Source of the DNA: Lachnospiraceae bacterium P6A3
GTDB lineage: Bacteria > Bacillota > Clostridia > Lachnospirales > Lachnospiraceae
Direction of reading: 5' to 3'
Assembly: GCA_000702085.1 (NCBI GenBank)
Contig: KL370861.1
Location: forward strand, 622,911 to 686,910
DNA length: 64,000 nucleotides
The notes under the pieces were generated by a model. That model ran no database searches and was not told where the DNA came from. It saw nothing but the letters and a program-made list of their open reading frames with translations. Positions 1 to 9,566 of this stretch are shown piece after piece. A program made the translations under genes and the position numbers. Position 1 is the stretch's first letter, and each line of letters starts with the position of its first letter.

Positions 1-127
1 ACAGCTTAAGGTTATAACCGGTTTATCGATACTCATTCTCCTTACCGCACTTATGCCGGTTGCTTCGGAGATGGTTTTTGAAGAGATGAAGAAGCTGATG
101 GTTTCGGTGGTTTCGAACCTCATGTAA
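1..127 (+). CDS. fliR: Flagellar export protein FliR, C-terminal end (partial)
   Basis: The first 41 codons visible, ending at the TAA at 125-127, encode a hydrophobic segment (LSILILLTALMPVASEMVF) and a short polar tail. FliR is an inner-membrane part of the flagellar type III export gate. Identity rests mainly on position directly before flhB and on the membrane-segment style of the tail; too little is present for domain analysis. It lies 18 nt upstream of flhB in the same operon. The rest of the gene is outside the window. Confidence 0.75.
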   Translation, partial: QLKVITGLSILILLTALMPVASEMVFEEMKKLMVSVVSNLM

Positions 128-145
128 ACCTGCGGAGGGTTTCCG

Positions 146-1246
146 ATGCTTGAATACAATCTGCAATTCTTTGCGGACAATGCGGATAAAACAGAAGAGC
201 CTACCGCCAAAAAATTAAGCGATGCCCGTAAGGAAGGCCAGGTTGCCAAGAGCAAAGAGATTTCCAATTGTCTCGGACTTTTTGTTTTCTTTCTGGTTTT
301 GAGATTTATGGCAGGAAGCATTGCCGAGAAGATAATCAATCTTTTTGACAAAATGTACGGCGCCATTCCTCTTGTTACGGTTTACCCTTCGGGAGAGATG
401 CCTGTAAGACAGACTGCAATACTGTTCAGAAACGGTCTGATCACTGTTTTGTTAATTGTTCTTCCGATGATGCTTATCGGATACGTGGTGGCGTTTATAG
501 CGGATCTTGCCCAGGTTAAATGGAAACCTACAACCAAGCCGTTAAAACCTAAGCTTAACAAGATCAATCCCGCAAAGGGATTAAAGAGACTGTTCTCGCT
601 TAACTCGGTTGTGGAACTGATCAAATCCATACTGAAGCTGGCAATAGTTGTACCCATCGTATATGCGTATGTTAAGGACAAAGTCGGCATCATATACCTG
701 CTTTATGATATGCCGCTTTTGCAGGCGATAGCCCTTATAGGAACTACCGTAACCAATCTCGGCATCAGGATTTCGGCGGTTTATATTTTCATAGCAGCTG
801 CGGATTACGGATACCAGAAGTGGAAATTCCATAAGGACATGAAGATGTCCAAGCAGGAAGTTAAAGACGAATATAAGAACGCAGAAGGAGATCCTCAGAT
901 CAAGGGAAAGATCCGCCGTAAGATGCTGGAAGTATCCCGAAGACGTATGATGCAGGCCATCCCCGAAGCGGATGTTGTTATTACAAACCCTACCCATTAC
1001 GCGGTTGCAATCAAGTACGAACCAACCCAGCGTGATGCACCTTATGTGGTTGCAAAAGGCGAAGGATATCTTGCACAGAAGATCAAAGAGGTAGCGGGCG
1101 AACACGGAGTCGAGATTGTCGAAAACAAGCCCGTGGCCAGAGCTCTTTACCACAATGTTGAGATTGGAGAATCCGTACCTCCCGAACTGTATCAGGCTGT
1201 AGCGGAGATCCTCGCATTCGTATATCACCTGCAGGGTAAGATCTGA
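146..1246 (+). CDS. flhB: Flagellar export switch protein FlhB
   Basis: FlhB is the membrane protein of the flagellar type III secretion gate whose autocleavage switches export from rod/hook to filament substrates. The 366-residue length is usual for the family. The N-terminus carries the typical KTEEPTAKKLSDARKEGQ stretch, followed by four hydrophobic segments (about residues 30-215), and the cytoplasmic domain contains the autocleavage motif NPTH at residues 281-284, so cleavage between N281 and P282 is expected. A GGAGG site sits just before the ATG. It lies between fliR and flhA, as in Bacillus and clostridial fla/che operons. Confidence 0.97.
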   Translation: MLEYNLQFFADNADKTEEPTAKKLSDARKEGQVAKSKEISNCLGLFVFFLVLRFMAGSIAEKIINLFDKMYGAIPLVTVYPSGEMPVRQTAILFRNGLITVLLIVLPMMLIGYVVAFIADLAQVKWKPTTKPLKPKLNKINPAKGLKRLFSLNSVVELIKSILKLAIVVPIVYAYVKDKVGIIYLLYDMPLLQAIALIGTTVTNLGIRISAVYIFIAAADYGYQKWKFHKDMKMSKQEVKDEYKNAEGDPQIKGKIRRKMLEVSRRRMMQAIPEADVVITNPTHYAVAIKYEPTQRDAPYVVAKGEGYLAQKIKEVAGEHGVEIVENKPVARALYHNVEIGESVPPELYQAVAEILAFVYHLQGKI

Positions 1247-1267
1247 TTTTAGAGAAAGGAGGATGCA

Positions 1268-3313
1268 ATGTTTAAAGCAGTCGGCAAATTTGACATATTT
1301 GTTGCAATGTATCTTGCCGTTGCCATCATCCTCTTTATTATTCCCATCCCTGCCGCAATGCTGGATGTGCTCCTTGCATTTAACATCTCCCTTGCAATGA
1401 CGATCATGTTCGGAGCCCTGTTTTGTAAGGAAGTACTTGATATGAGCTTCTTCCCGACGCTCCTTCTTTTTACGACATTGTTCAGAATATCGATGAACAC
1501 TTCATCGACCAGACTAATCCTTCGTGACGGATATGCGGGAAATGTCGTTGCAACCTTCGGAAGCTTCGTCGGAGGCGGGGACCTCATTATCGGATCCATT
1601 ATTTTCATTATCCTGTTGATCATCCAGTTCATGGTCATCAACAAAGGTTCGGAAAGAGTATCCGAAGTTACCGCAAGATTTACTCTCGATGCTATGCCCG
1701 GTAAGCAGATGGCAATCGACGCCGATCTTAACACCGGTGCCATCGATGATGAGGAAGCCAAATTCAGAAGAGAGAAGATTCAGAAAGAATCAGCTTTTTA
1801 CGGTTCCATGGACGGTGCCGTTAAGTACGTAAAAGGAGACGCTACCGCGGGTCTTCTTATCACCGGAGTTAACCTTATCGGCGGAATAGCGCTTGCCGTA
1901 TTACGAAGAGGCATGAGCATCGGCGATGCACTTAATTCATATGCAATACTTACCATCGGTGACGGTCTGGTTTCCCAGATTCCTTCACTTATGATATCTC
2001 TTTCGACAGGTATTCTTGTTACCAAGGGTGCCAATGATAAGGATCTGGGTGAGACTATTATCACCCAGCTTTTCGGACTTCCCAAGGTTCTTATCATTGT
2101 CGGATGCATGATGAGTATTCTCGGTGTTTTCACCGATCTGAATACAATATTGTTTGTCGGACTCGGTATTGTTTTCATCATCAGCGGAAATCTGGTTAAC
2201 AGAAAACTTCAGACCGCAAGCATTGAGCTGGATGTATCAAAAGAAGAAACGGAAGCCGAGGAGATTAGACAGCCGGAGAATGTAAACTCGCTCCTTACCG
2301 TGGATCCCATCGAACTCGAATTCGGTTACGGTATCATTCCTCTTGCGGATGTTAACCAGGGCGGAGACCTTCTTGACCGAGTCGTCATGATACGAAGGCA
2401 GATAGCACTGGAACTCGGTACAGTTGTTCCGATAATACGACTCAGAGATAACATACAGCTTAATCCGAACCAGTACATTATCAAGATTAAAGGTATTCAG
2501 GTAAGCGAAGGCGAGATACTGTTTGACCATTATATGGCAATGAATCCCGGATATGTTCAGGAAGAGATTACGGGTATTCCTACATTTGAGCCCTCGTTCC
2601 ATCTTCCCGCAATCTGGATAACGGAAGGTCAGAGAGAAAAGGCGGAAACCCTCGGATATACCGTTGTAGATCCTCCTTCGATCATCGCAACGCATCTGAC
2701 CGAAATAATAAGACAGAATATTGATGAGCTCCTTACAAGACAGGATGTACAGAATCTCATCAATAATGTAAAAGAAAACAATCCCAACCTTGTGGATGAA
2801 CTTGTTCCCAAGCTTCTCGGACTGGGTGAAGTTCAGAAAGTATTGCAGAACCTTCTCCGTGAAGGCGTATCCATAAGAGATCTTCTGACCATACTTGAGA
2901 CACTTGCTGATTTTGCAACCACCACAAGAGATACCGATATTTTGACCGAGTATGTAAGGCAGGCACTCAAGAGAGCCATAAGCGCAAGATACTTTGCTCA
3001 AAACGATACGAACTCGGTTGTAACTCTCGATCCCAAGATCGAGCAGGAGATAATGAGCTGTGTAAAACAGACCGAAAACGGATCCTTTATAAATATGGAT
3101 CCCGCACGTACACATGCAATCCTGGATTCCGTCAAAGCGGAAATGCAGAAGCTTGAAAACCTCGGTAAGACCCCCATCATTATCACCTCACCGATAGTTA
3201 GAATTTACTTCAGAAAACTTACGGAGGATTACTACAAAGACCTGATCGTCGTTTCATACAATGAGGTTGATTCCAGTGTCAACCTGACATCGGTCGGAAT
3301 GGTTACCGCTTAA
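1268..3313 (+). CDS. flhA: Flagellar export gate protein FlhA
   Basis: FlhA forms the nonameric export gate of the flagellar type III secretion system, with a membrane half and a cytoplasmic half that docks chaperone-substrate complexes. The 681-residue protein has about eight hydrophobic segments in roughly residues 15-315, the FHIPEP-family signature RFTLDAMPGKQMAIDADL at residues 137-154, and a soluble C-terminal domain after residue 340. The AAAGGAGG site at 1255-1262 fixes the ATG start. Its stop is followed 1 nt later by the flhF start, so the two are probably translationally coupled. Confidence 0.97.
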   Translation: MFKAVGKFDIFVAMYLAVAIILFIIPIPAAMLDVLLAFNISLAMTIMFGALFCKEVLDMSFFPTLLLFTTLFRISMNTSSTRLILRDGYAGNVVATFGSFVGGGDLIIGSIIFIILLIIQFMVINKGSERVSEVTARFTLDAMPGKQMAIDADLNTGAIDDEEAKFRREKIQKESAFYGSMDGAVKYVKGDATAGLLITGVNLIGGIALAVLRRGMSIGDALNSYAILTIGDGLVSQIPSLMISLSTGILVTKGANDKDLGETIITQLFGLPKVLIIVGCMMSILGVFTDLNTILFVGLGIVFIISGNLVNRKLQTASIELDVSKEETEAEEIRQPENVNSLLTVDPIELEFGYGIIPLADVNQGGDLLDRVVMIRRQIALELGTVVPIIRLRDNIQLNPNQYIIKIKGIQVSEGEILFDHYMAMNPGYVQEEITGIPTFEPSFHLPAIWITEGQREKAETLGYTVVDPPSIIATHLTEIIRQNIDELLTRQDVQNLINNVKENNPNLVDELVPKLLGLGEVQKVLQNLLREGVSIRDLLTILETLADFATTTRDTDILTEYVRQALKRAISARYFAQNDTNSVVTLDPKIEQEIMSCVKQTENGSFINMDPARTHAILDSVKAEMQKLENLGKTPIIITSPIVRIYFRKLTEDYYKDLIVVSYNEVDSSVNLTSVGMVTA

Positions 3314-3314
3314 A

Positions 3315-4628
3315 ATGATCATCAAAAAATTCGTAGGAAAAAATGAAGAAGAAGCAACAAGTCTTGCCAAGAAAGATCTGGGTGAGAATCTTGTTATCAT
3401 GAATGTACGCAAGGTAAAGGCTAAGCCTCCTTTTGCGTTTCTTAAGAGCAAAAGAGTAGAGGTGACCGCTGCGATCGAAGAAGAAGATCCCGCGATGGTC
3501 CGTATCAGGAAGATAGCAAGAGCTCAGGATTCGGCACAGACCAAAAACTCCGCTCAGGCTTCCGCTTCGGTTACATCAAAGGCACCCGGGGACACCGCAG
3601 CTGCAACTTCCGCATCTTCGGGTGTTACGACCCCTCTTTCTTCCGCATCCGTATCCCCGGATGAGAAGAGTAAGAGCATAGAGGAAAAACTTGATAATCT
3701 TCAGAATATGCTCGAGAAAAAGCTGGGAAACGGGCAGGAGACCAAGGAAGAGATTAAAAAGGCAGCGCCCGCTCCCGAAGCAAAGCCTTCATCCGAACCT
3801 GCCGCACCTGCTGCTCAGGAACCCGACAGGGAGACATCAAGATTTTTACGACTTCTCTATAACACTATGATCGATAATGATATCGATGAGAAGTATGTTA
3901 ACGAACTTGTAAGTAATGCGGATAAAGCCGGAAAGCCCGGAGCAAAGCTTGACCATTATCTGAGCGCCGTCTATCAGAAGATGATCCTCAGGTTCGGTAA
4001 AGCCGAAGGAATATCCGAACCTGCCGGAAAAGGCCCTGTGGTTATCTTTTTCATAGGACCCACCGGTGTCGGCAAGACAACCACCATTGCTAAGGTTGCC
4101 AGTTCTTTATCCGTAAACGATAAAAAGAAAGTCGCTCTCCTTACCACGGATACATACAGGATTGCGGCTGCGGATCAGCTCAGAACTTATGCAAGTATTC
4201 TCGAAGTTCCTTTCAGAGTCATCTACTCAGAAGACGAACTTCTGATCGCATGCGATGATTTCAGGGATTGTGACTATATACTTGTTGATACTGCAGGTCA
4301 TTCCCATAAGAGTGAAGAGCTTCTTGCAAGGCAGAGGGCTTATATGGCATGCCTTCCCGAAACCTTTACCAAGCAGTGCTTCCTTGTTGTAAGTGCCACG
4401 ACCAAATATAAGGATCTTAAGAAGATCGTTGACAACTATAAAACCGTTTCCGAATTTCAGCTTATTTTTACAAAACTTGATGAGACATCAACCCTCGGAA
4501 GCTTGTATAATATAAGGTGCTATTCCGAATCGCCGATTGCATTCGTGACATGCGGTCAGAATGTTCCGGACGATATAGAAACATTTAACGCTCAACGAAT
4601 AGTTAAGCAGCTGCTGGGAGGAGAGTAA
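3315..4628 (+). CDS. flhF: SRP-type GTPase FlhF, flagellar placement factor
   Basis: FlhF is a GTPase of the SRP family that controls where and how many flagella are built, working with FlhG. The 437-residue protein has the expected layout: an N-terminal B domain (about 1-55), a low-complexity Ala/Ser/Pro/Glu-rich linker (about 70-170), and N-G domains. The P-loop GPTGVGKTTT begins near residue 248, followed by TTDTYRIAAADQLRTYA, the DTAGHSHK switch and the TKLDET guanine-specificity motif. It is packed between flhA and flhG with 1- and 3-nt spacers. Confidence 0.96.
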   Translation: MIIKKFVGKNEEEATSLAKKDLGENLVIMNVRKVKAKPPFAFLKSKRVEVTAAIEEEDPAMVRIRKIARAQDSAQTKNSAQASASVTSKAPGDTAAATSASSGVTTPLSSASVSPDEKSKSIEEKLDNLQNMLEKKLGNGQETKEEIKKAAPAPEAKPSSEPAAPAAQEPDRETSRFLRLLYNTMIDNDIDEKYVNELVSNADKAGKPGAKLDHYLSAVYQKMILRFGKAEGISEPAGKGPVVIFFIGPTGVGKTTTIAKVASSLSVNDKKKVALLTTDTYRIAAADQLRTYASILEVPFRVIYSEDELLIACDDFRDCDYILVDTAGHSHKSEELLARQRAYMACLPETFTKQCFLVVSATTKYKDLKKIVDNYKTVSEFQLIFTKLDETSTLGSLYNIRCYSESPIAFVTCGQNVPDDIETFNAQRIVKQLLGGE

Positions 4629-4631
4629 GGC

Positions 4632-5501
4632 ATGGATCAGGCTGAATCGCTCCGTATCATAAAAGCCAGCAGGCAGGCGAGACCTCTTGCCAGAGTCATT
4701 ACGGTGACCAGCGGTAAAGGCGGAGTAGGAAAATCAAATACTGCGATCAATCTGGCCATATGGCTTAAAAAGCTGGGCAAAAGAGTGATCATCCTTGATG
4801 CGGATTTCGGACTTGCCAACATCGAGATAATGTTCGGGACTGTTCCCAAGCACAATCTGTGCGATCTGATCTATCAGGGTAAGAATATAAAAGACATCAT
4901 TACCTGGGGACCGGGTGAAGTCGGATTTATATCCGGCGGAAGCGGTATAGCCGGCATGTCGAACCTGAGTAATGATTATCTGAATTACATTATTCAGAAT
5001 CTGTCGGAACTTGATTCGATCGCTGATATCATCATAGTGGACACCGGCGCGGGAATATCCGATGCGGTTTTGGAATTCCTGGTAGCAAGCGGTGAGATAC
5101 TTTTGATAACAACGCATGAACCGACGAGCATCACGGATTCGTACTCTTTGTTAAAGGCACTGGCCAGACACCCGAGATATAATCCTCAGGAAACAACGGT
5201 CAGAATGATAGCGAACCGTGTCGGTAAAGAAGCGGACGGACTTACGCTCTACAAGAAACTGAATTCGGTGGTACAGAGATTTCTGAAACTGCCGCTTACA
5301 TATCTTGGTTGTGTACCGTATGATTCACAGTTATCCGATGCAGTTATGCAGCAGATGCCGGTTTCACTTAAGAATCCGGCGGCAAAATCATCCCAGGCAT
5401 ATGAACGGATAGCAAGAAGCCTGCTGGATGATAAAGAAACGGGCACACCCAAAGCCAGAGGAATGGCGGCGTTTTTCTCACATATAGTTACCAGAAGATG
5501 A
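4632..5501 (+). CDS. flhG: MinD-like ATPase FlhG (YlxH)
   Basis: FlhG is a MinD/ParA-type ATPase that limits flagellar number and stimulates FlhF. The 289-residue protein starts with DQAESLR (residues 2-8), matching the DQAxxLR motif known to activate the FlhF GTPase, and has a deviant Walker A KGGVGKS at residues 29-35, the MinD-like DADFGLANIEIMFG segment and the DTGAGIS Walker-B region. A C-terminal amphipathic membrane-targeting helix is plausible but not certain. It begins 3 nt after flhF. Confidence 0.96.
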   Translation: MDQAESLRIIKASRQARPLARVITVTSGKGGVGKSNTAINLAIWLKKLGKRVIILDADFGLANIEIMFGTVPKHNLCDLIYQGKNIKDIITWGPGEVGFISGGSGIAGMSNLSNDYLNYIIQNLSELDSIADIIIVDTGAGISDAVLEFLVASGEILLITTHEPTSITDSYSLLKALARHPRYNPQETTVRMIANRVGKEADGLTLYKKLNSVVQRFLKLPLTYLGCVPYDSQLSDAVMQQMPVSLKNPAAKSSQAYERIARSLLDDKETGTPKARGMAAFFSHIVTRR

Positions 5502-5520
5502 TTTAAGGGAGAGATTTATT

Positions 5521-6240
5521 ATGCTTAACAATTTCATTTCACCGGGAGACAGAGTAGAGCTCACTGCTGTCGATCGTAAATTAAACGATTCCGATAAAAA
5601 TGAAAACACCAAATTCTATGAGACAAAGATCGTAGATATCATCTCGGAAGATTCAATTGAGGTGCAGATGCCCATCGAACAGACCAAGCTGATCCTCCTT
5701 CCTGTTGATGCCGAGTTTAATATGATCGTTTATACCGGCGCGGGACTCTATCAGTGCTTTGTCAGAGTCGTCGACAGGTATAAATCCAATAATATATATG
5801 TTCTGGTACTTGAGCTTACAAGTAACCTCAGAAAGTATCAGAGAAGAGAATATTACAGATTCAGCTGTGCACTTGAGATGTGCTCCAGAAATCTCGTCGA
5901 GGAAGAAGTAAATGCGGTTGCCAATAAGAGCCCTCTTTATCTTCAGCCGAATCTTCCCATTAAGCGAAGCGTAATCGTCGATATTTCCGGAGGCGGACTC
6001 AGATTCATGTCCAATCAGAAGTATGAGCCCGGAAGCATGCTCTATATCAGCTACAACCTTCTCATCGGAGGAGAGCGTAAGAAATATGAGCTGATTGGTA
6101 AGGTTCTTCTCGTAAAAGAGCTCGAAAACAGAGCCGGAACATATGAGCATAGGGTTCAGTACGTCAATATGGAACGAGGCGCGAGAGAAGAGATTATAAG
6201 ATTTATTTTTGAAGAAGAAAGAAAAAACCTAAAGAGGTAA
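5521..6240 (+). CDS. YcgR-like flagellar brake protein with PilZ domain
   Basis: This 239-residue protein has the two-domain layout of YcgR/MotI proteins: an N-terminal YcgR-type beta domain (about 1-100) and a PilZ domain (about 102-235). The c-di-GMP ligands are intact: RxxxR at R104-R108 and DxSxxG at D154-G159. In the known family, c-di-GMP binding lets the protein act on the flagellar motor and slow swimming. A putative GGGAGAG site precedes the ATG by 7 nt. Its place between flhG and cheB supports a motility role. The partner in the motor cannot be read from this window. Confidence 0.9.
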   Translation: MLNNFISPGDRVELTAVDRKLNDSDKNENTKFYETKIVDIISEDSIEVQMPIEQTKLILLPVDAEFNMIVYTGAGLYQCFVRVVDRYKSNNIYVLVLELTSNLRKYQRREYYRFSCALEMCSRNLVEEEVNAVANKSPLYLQPNLPIKRSVIVDISGGGLRFMSNQKYEPGSMLYISYNLLIGGERKKYELIGKVLLVKELENRAGTYEHRVQYVNMERGAREEIIRFIFEEERKNLKR

Positions 6241-6246
6241 AGGTTC

Positions 6247-6255
6247 TGTTATAAT
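6247..6255 (+). promoter_or_regulatory. Possible extended -10 promoter before cheB
   Basis: The 53-nt gap between the PilZ gene and cheB holds TGTTATAAT (6247-6255), an extended -10 element with a perfect TATAAT. No convincing -35 box is present. It could give the che genes some expression independent of the upstream flagellar promoter. Confidence 0.3.
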
Positions 6256-6293
6256 TAGAGTTATAAACACACAATTCAAGGCGGTAAATGCAT

Positions 6294-7373
6294 ATGAAGA
6301 AAAAAGTATTGGTTGTTGACGACTCTGCACTTATGAGAAGAGTGCTCTGTGATATAATCAATTCGGATGATGGTTTCGAAGTAACCGGAAGGGCTATAAA
6401 CGGCCTGGAAGCTTTGGAACTCGTCAAGAAAACTACATATGATGTCATTGTCTTGGATGTTAATATGCCCAAGATGAACGGCCTCCAGTTCCTCTCTGAA
6501 CTGAAAAAGGCAAATCTGCCTCAGAGAGTAATGATGGCCAGCACGGACACCATGGAAGGCGCACAGACCACCATGGATGCTCTCGAACTGGGAGCGCTTG
6601 ATTTCGTTCACAAACCCGATCAGGCTAATGCGTGCCGCGAAGAAGACTTCACCCGTCCTTTTTTACAGACATTAAAAGGAGTCGCTTCCTCGAGAATGCC
6701 TGTTTTCGAGGATAAGACCAAAGAAAGGGCCAAGAAAGAGAAGTCCGAGCAGTTTATCAATCTTTTGTCCAAATCTGCCGGTAAGATAACCGGTTCCAAG
6801 ATAGTGGCTATAGCAAGTTCGACGGGAGGTCCCAAAGCTCTTGCTTCTGTTATTCCTTTACTTCCCGCGAATCTCGATGCACCTGTTGTACTTGTACAAC
6901 ACATGCCTAAAGGTTTCACCGCAACGCTTGCTCAGAGACTTAATTCGACTTCCAAGATCGCCGTTTGTGAGGCGGCTGAAGGTCAGGTTCTTGAAAAAGG
7001 ACATGTTTATATCTCTGCCGGCGGGATGCACATGAACGTTAAGGCTCAGGGTGCGGGTAAGTACGTCATTCACTATACCGACGAACCTACCAGAGAGGGT
7101 GTTAAGCCCTGTGCCAATTATATGTATGAGTCCCTGATAGATTCCAAGTTCGATCACATCGTGTGCTGCGTTTTAACCGGGATGGGTGCTGACGGAACTG
7201 AAGGTATCAAAAATCTCAAGGCAAAACGCAATGCATTCGTGATCTCCCAGGATGAAGCATCATCTACCATTTACGGTATGCCGAGGGCCGTATACAACGC
7301 CGGATTATCCGACCAGGTTGTGGCTCTTGACAAAGTGGCGGAAGAGATATCGATGAGAATAGGTCTCAGCTGA
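6294..7373 (+). CDS. cheB: Chemotaxis protein-glutamate methylesterase/deamidase CheB
   Basis: CheB removes methyl groups from chemoreceptor glutamates when phosphorylated by CheA. The N-terminal receiver domain has the acidic pair VVDDS and the phospho-acceptor Asp in IVLDVNMP (residue 55 from this start). The C-terminal esterase domain has the active Ser in ASSTGGPKAL, the His in QHMPKGF and the Asp in GMGADGTEG. An in-frame ATG lies 6 nt upstream (6288), but AAGGCGG (6278-6284) is better spaced from 6294. No cheR follows; the opposing methyltransferase must lie elsewhere. Confidence 0.95.
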   Translation: MKKKVLVVDDSALMRRVLCDIINSDDGFEVTGRAINGLEALELVKKTTYDVIVLDVNMPKMNGLQFLSELKKANLPQRVMMASTDTMEGAQTTMDALELGALDFVHKPDQANACREEDFTRPFLQTLKGVASSRMPVFEDKTKERAKKEKSEQFINLLSKSAGKITGSKIVAIASSTGGPKALASVIPLLPANLDAPVVLVQHMPKGFTATLAQRLNSTSKIAVCEAAEGQVLEKGHVYISAGGMHMNVKAQGAGKYVIHYTDEPTREGVKPCANYMYESLIDSKFDHIVCCVLTGMGADGTEGIKNLKAKRNAFVISQDEASSTIYGMPRAVYNAGLSDQVVALDKVAEEISMRIGLS

Positions 7374-7413
7374 TCTTTTCATCATCTGATAAAAACAAAT
7401 GGAGGGATAAATT

Positions 7414-9546
7414 ATGGATGTCAGTCAATATCTTGAGATCTTTCTTGATGAGACTAACGAGCACTTGCAGAGTCTGAACACACAGATCCTAAATCTCGAG
7501 CAGAATCCCGAGGATTCGGACACCATTAACGAGATTTTCCGTGCCGCTCACTCCCTTAAGGGTATGGCGGGAACCATGGGTTATAAGAGGATGCAGAATC
7601 TTACCCATGACATGGAAAATGTATTTTCCGAAGTAAGAGCCGGAAATATTAAGGTCGGTCCCGAAATGATCGATACTTTGTTCCAGTGCCTCGATGCGCT
7701 TCAGGAATATACCGATAACGTCAAAAATTCTTCTGATGAGGGAACCAATGACAATGAACCCCTTATCAAACTTCTCAATGATTATCTCAACGGCAAAGGA
7801 GCAGATTCTGCAGCTCCCGCAGCGAAAGAAGCCGCAGCTCCCGCAGCTTCCGAAAGCGCACCTGCCGAATCCAATGAAAAGTGGAATCAGATCAAACTTG
7901 ATGATTCCCAGATTAAAGTTATAAGCGAAGCGCTTAAGTCCGGAATGAAAGTTTACGGACTTACCGTTTCTGTTAAAGAATCCTGCATCCTTAAGGCTGC
8001 CAGGGCTTTTCTTGTACTCAAAGCCATTGAAGAAAAGGGCGGAGAAATCATTATTTCAGATCCTTCTTCACAGGATATCGAAGATGAGAAATTTGATTTT
8101 GATTTTACTCTGATAGTTGTTGCCGAGTGTCCTATAGAAGATCTCATCAAGGCATCTTCGGATGTATCCGAAATTGATAAGGTTATCGGAGCACCCATCG
8201 ATCTGGATAAGATGCATACGGAAGACGAGGAGTCTTCTGAAGAAACAGCTGCACCCGCTCAGGAAGCAGCTCCCGCAGCAGCAGAGCCTGCAGCTCCCGC
8301 TGCACCCGCTGCAGCACAGCCCGCAGCAGCGGCTCCCGCAGCTTCCGCAGCAGGAAACAAGCCTGCCGAGAAGAAGCCCGGAAAGCCTGTTGTAAACAGA
8401 ACCATCAGAGTCGATATTGAAAAGCTCGATTCGCTGATGAATCTTGTTTCCGAGCTTATCATAGCAAAGAACAGCCTTGTTTCCGCTTCCGCAGAATCAG
8501 GTGCAGGTTCCAATAATGACTTCAACGAGAAGATCGAATATCTCGAAAGTGTTACCACGAATCTTCATGAATCGGTTATGAAGGTTCGAATGGTTCCCAT
8601 TGAAAATACCGTTCAGAAGTTCCCTCGTATGATCAGAGATCTTAATAAGAAGCTCGGCAAGAAGATGGAACTGTACATGACCGGTGAAGATACCGAACTT
8701 GACCGTACCGTTGTTGATGAGATCGGCGATCCTCTGATGCACTTGCTCAGAAATTCCGCCGACCACGGTATCGAGTCTGCCGAGATCCGTGCACAGCGCG
8801 GTAAGCCCGAAGTCGGATCAATCTTCCTCGATGCATATCAGGAAGGTAACAATGTCATCATCGAAGTAAGAGATGACGGTAACGGAATCGATGTCGAAGC
8901 GGTCAAGGCAAAAGGAATCGAAAGAGGCGTTATCACTCCCGAGCAGGCTGCCGCAATGGCAGATAAGGATGCCGTTAACCTTCTTTTCCATCCCGGATTC
9001 TCAACCGCAAAGGTTATTACCGATGTATCCGGACGAGGCGTCGGACTGGATGTTGTTAAGTCCAAGATTGAAGCTCTCAGCGGTGAAGTAAGTGTTAAGT
9101 CCGTACTCGGCGAAGGCTCTACCTGGACCATCAGACTTCCTCTTACTCTTGCGATTATCCAGACTCTCATGGTTGTTGTAGGCGGAGAGAAGTATGCTAT
9201 TTCTCTCGGATCTATCGAAACCATCGAGACCATACCCGAGAAGGATATCAAGTACGTTGAGAACAAAGAGGTCATCAACCTCCGCGGAACCGTTCTTCCT
9301 CTTATCAGACTCAATCAGCTTATCGATGTTGAGTCCGCATCACCCGAGGACGGCAATCTTACCGTTGTTATTGTAAAGAAGGGCGATAAGATGGCAGGTA
9401 TCGTTGTTGATGAACTCAGAGGACAGCAGGAAATAGTTATTAAGTCTCTCGGAAAATATATTAAACAGGTCAAATTCATCAGTGGTGCTACTATCCTCGG
9501 TGACGGCGAAGTTGCTCTCATCCTCGATACCAATGCGCTTCTTTGA
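7414..9546 (+). CDS. cheA: Chemotaxis sensor histidine kinase CheA
   Basis: CheA is the cytoplasmic histidine kinase coupled to chemoreceptors by CheW; it phosphorylates CheY and CheB. The 710-residue protein has an HPt domain with H46 in AAHSLKGMAGT, a P2 docking domain (about 165-265), a P3 dimerisation domain starting near VDIEKLDSLMNLVSEL, an ATPase domain with HLLRNSADHGIES and DDGNGID, and a C-terminal CheW-like domain. Two Ala/Pro-rich linkers (about residues 130-150 and 276-325) separate the domains. GGAGG precedes the ATG. Its end lies just before cheW. Confidence 0.97.
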   Translation: MDVSQYLEIFLDETNEHLQSLNTQILNLEQNPEDSDTINEIFRAAHSLKGMAGTMGYKRMQNLTHDMENVFSEVRAGNIKVGPEMIDTLFQCLDALQEYTDNVKNSSDEGTNDNEPLIKLLNDYLNGKGADSAAPAAKEAAAPAASESAPAESNEKWNQIKLDDSQIKVISEALKSGMKVYGLTVSVKESCILKAARAFLVLKAIEEKGGEIIISDPSSQDIEDEKFDFDFTLIVVAECPIEDLIKASSDVSEIDKVIGAPIDLDKMHTEDEESSEETAAPAQEAAPAAAEPAAPAAPAAAQPAAAAPAASAAGNKPAEKKPGKPVVNRTIRVDIEKLDSLMNLVSELIIAKNSLVSASAESGAGSNNDFNEKIEYLESVTTNLHESVMKVRMVPIENTVQKFPRMIRDLNKKLGKKMELYMTGEDTELDRTVVDEIGDPLMHLLRNSADHGIESAEIRAQRGKPEVGSIFLDAYQEGNNVIIEVRDDGNGIDVEAVKAKGIERGVITPEQAAAMADKDAVNLLFHPGFSTAKVITDVSGRGVGLDVVKSKIEALSGEVSVKSVLGEGSTWTIRLPLTLAIIQTLMVVVGGEKYAISLGSIETIETIPEKDIKYVENKEVINLRGTVLPLIRLNQLIDVESASPEDGNLTVVIVKKGDKMAGIVVDELRGQQEIVIKSLGKYIKQVKFISGATILGDGEVALILDTNALL

Positions 9547-9566
9547 TAACAGAAAGGCAGGTTAAT

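Noticed and set aside
2237-3115. 292-codon minus-strand frame opposite flhA
   Set aside because: Complete overlap with a firmly identified gene; Cys/Tyr-rich nonsense composition.
6288-6293. First in-frame ATG of cheB
   Set aside because: Spacing of 3 nt from AAGGCGG is poorer than the 9 nt of the ATG at 6294, though not impossible.
8251-8390. GCAGCTCCCGC-type repeats in cheA as a repeat element
   Set aside because: They encode the normal Ala/Pro-rich interdomain linker of CheA.
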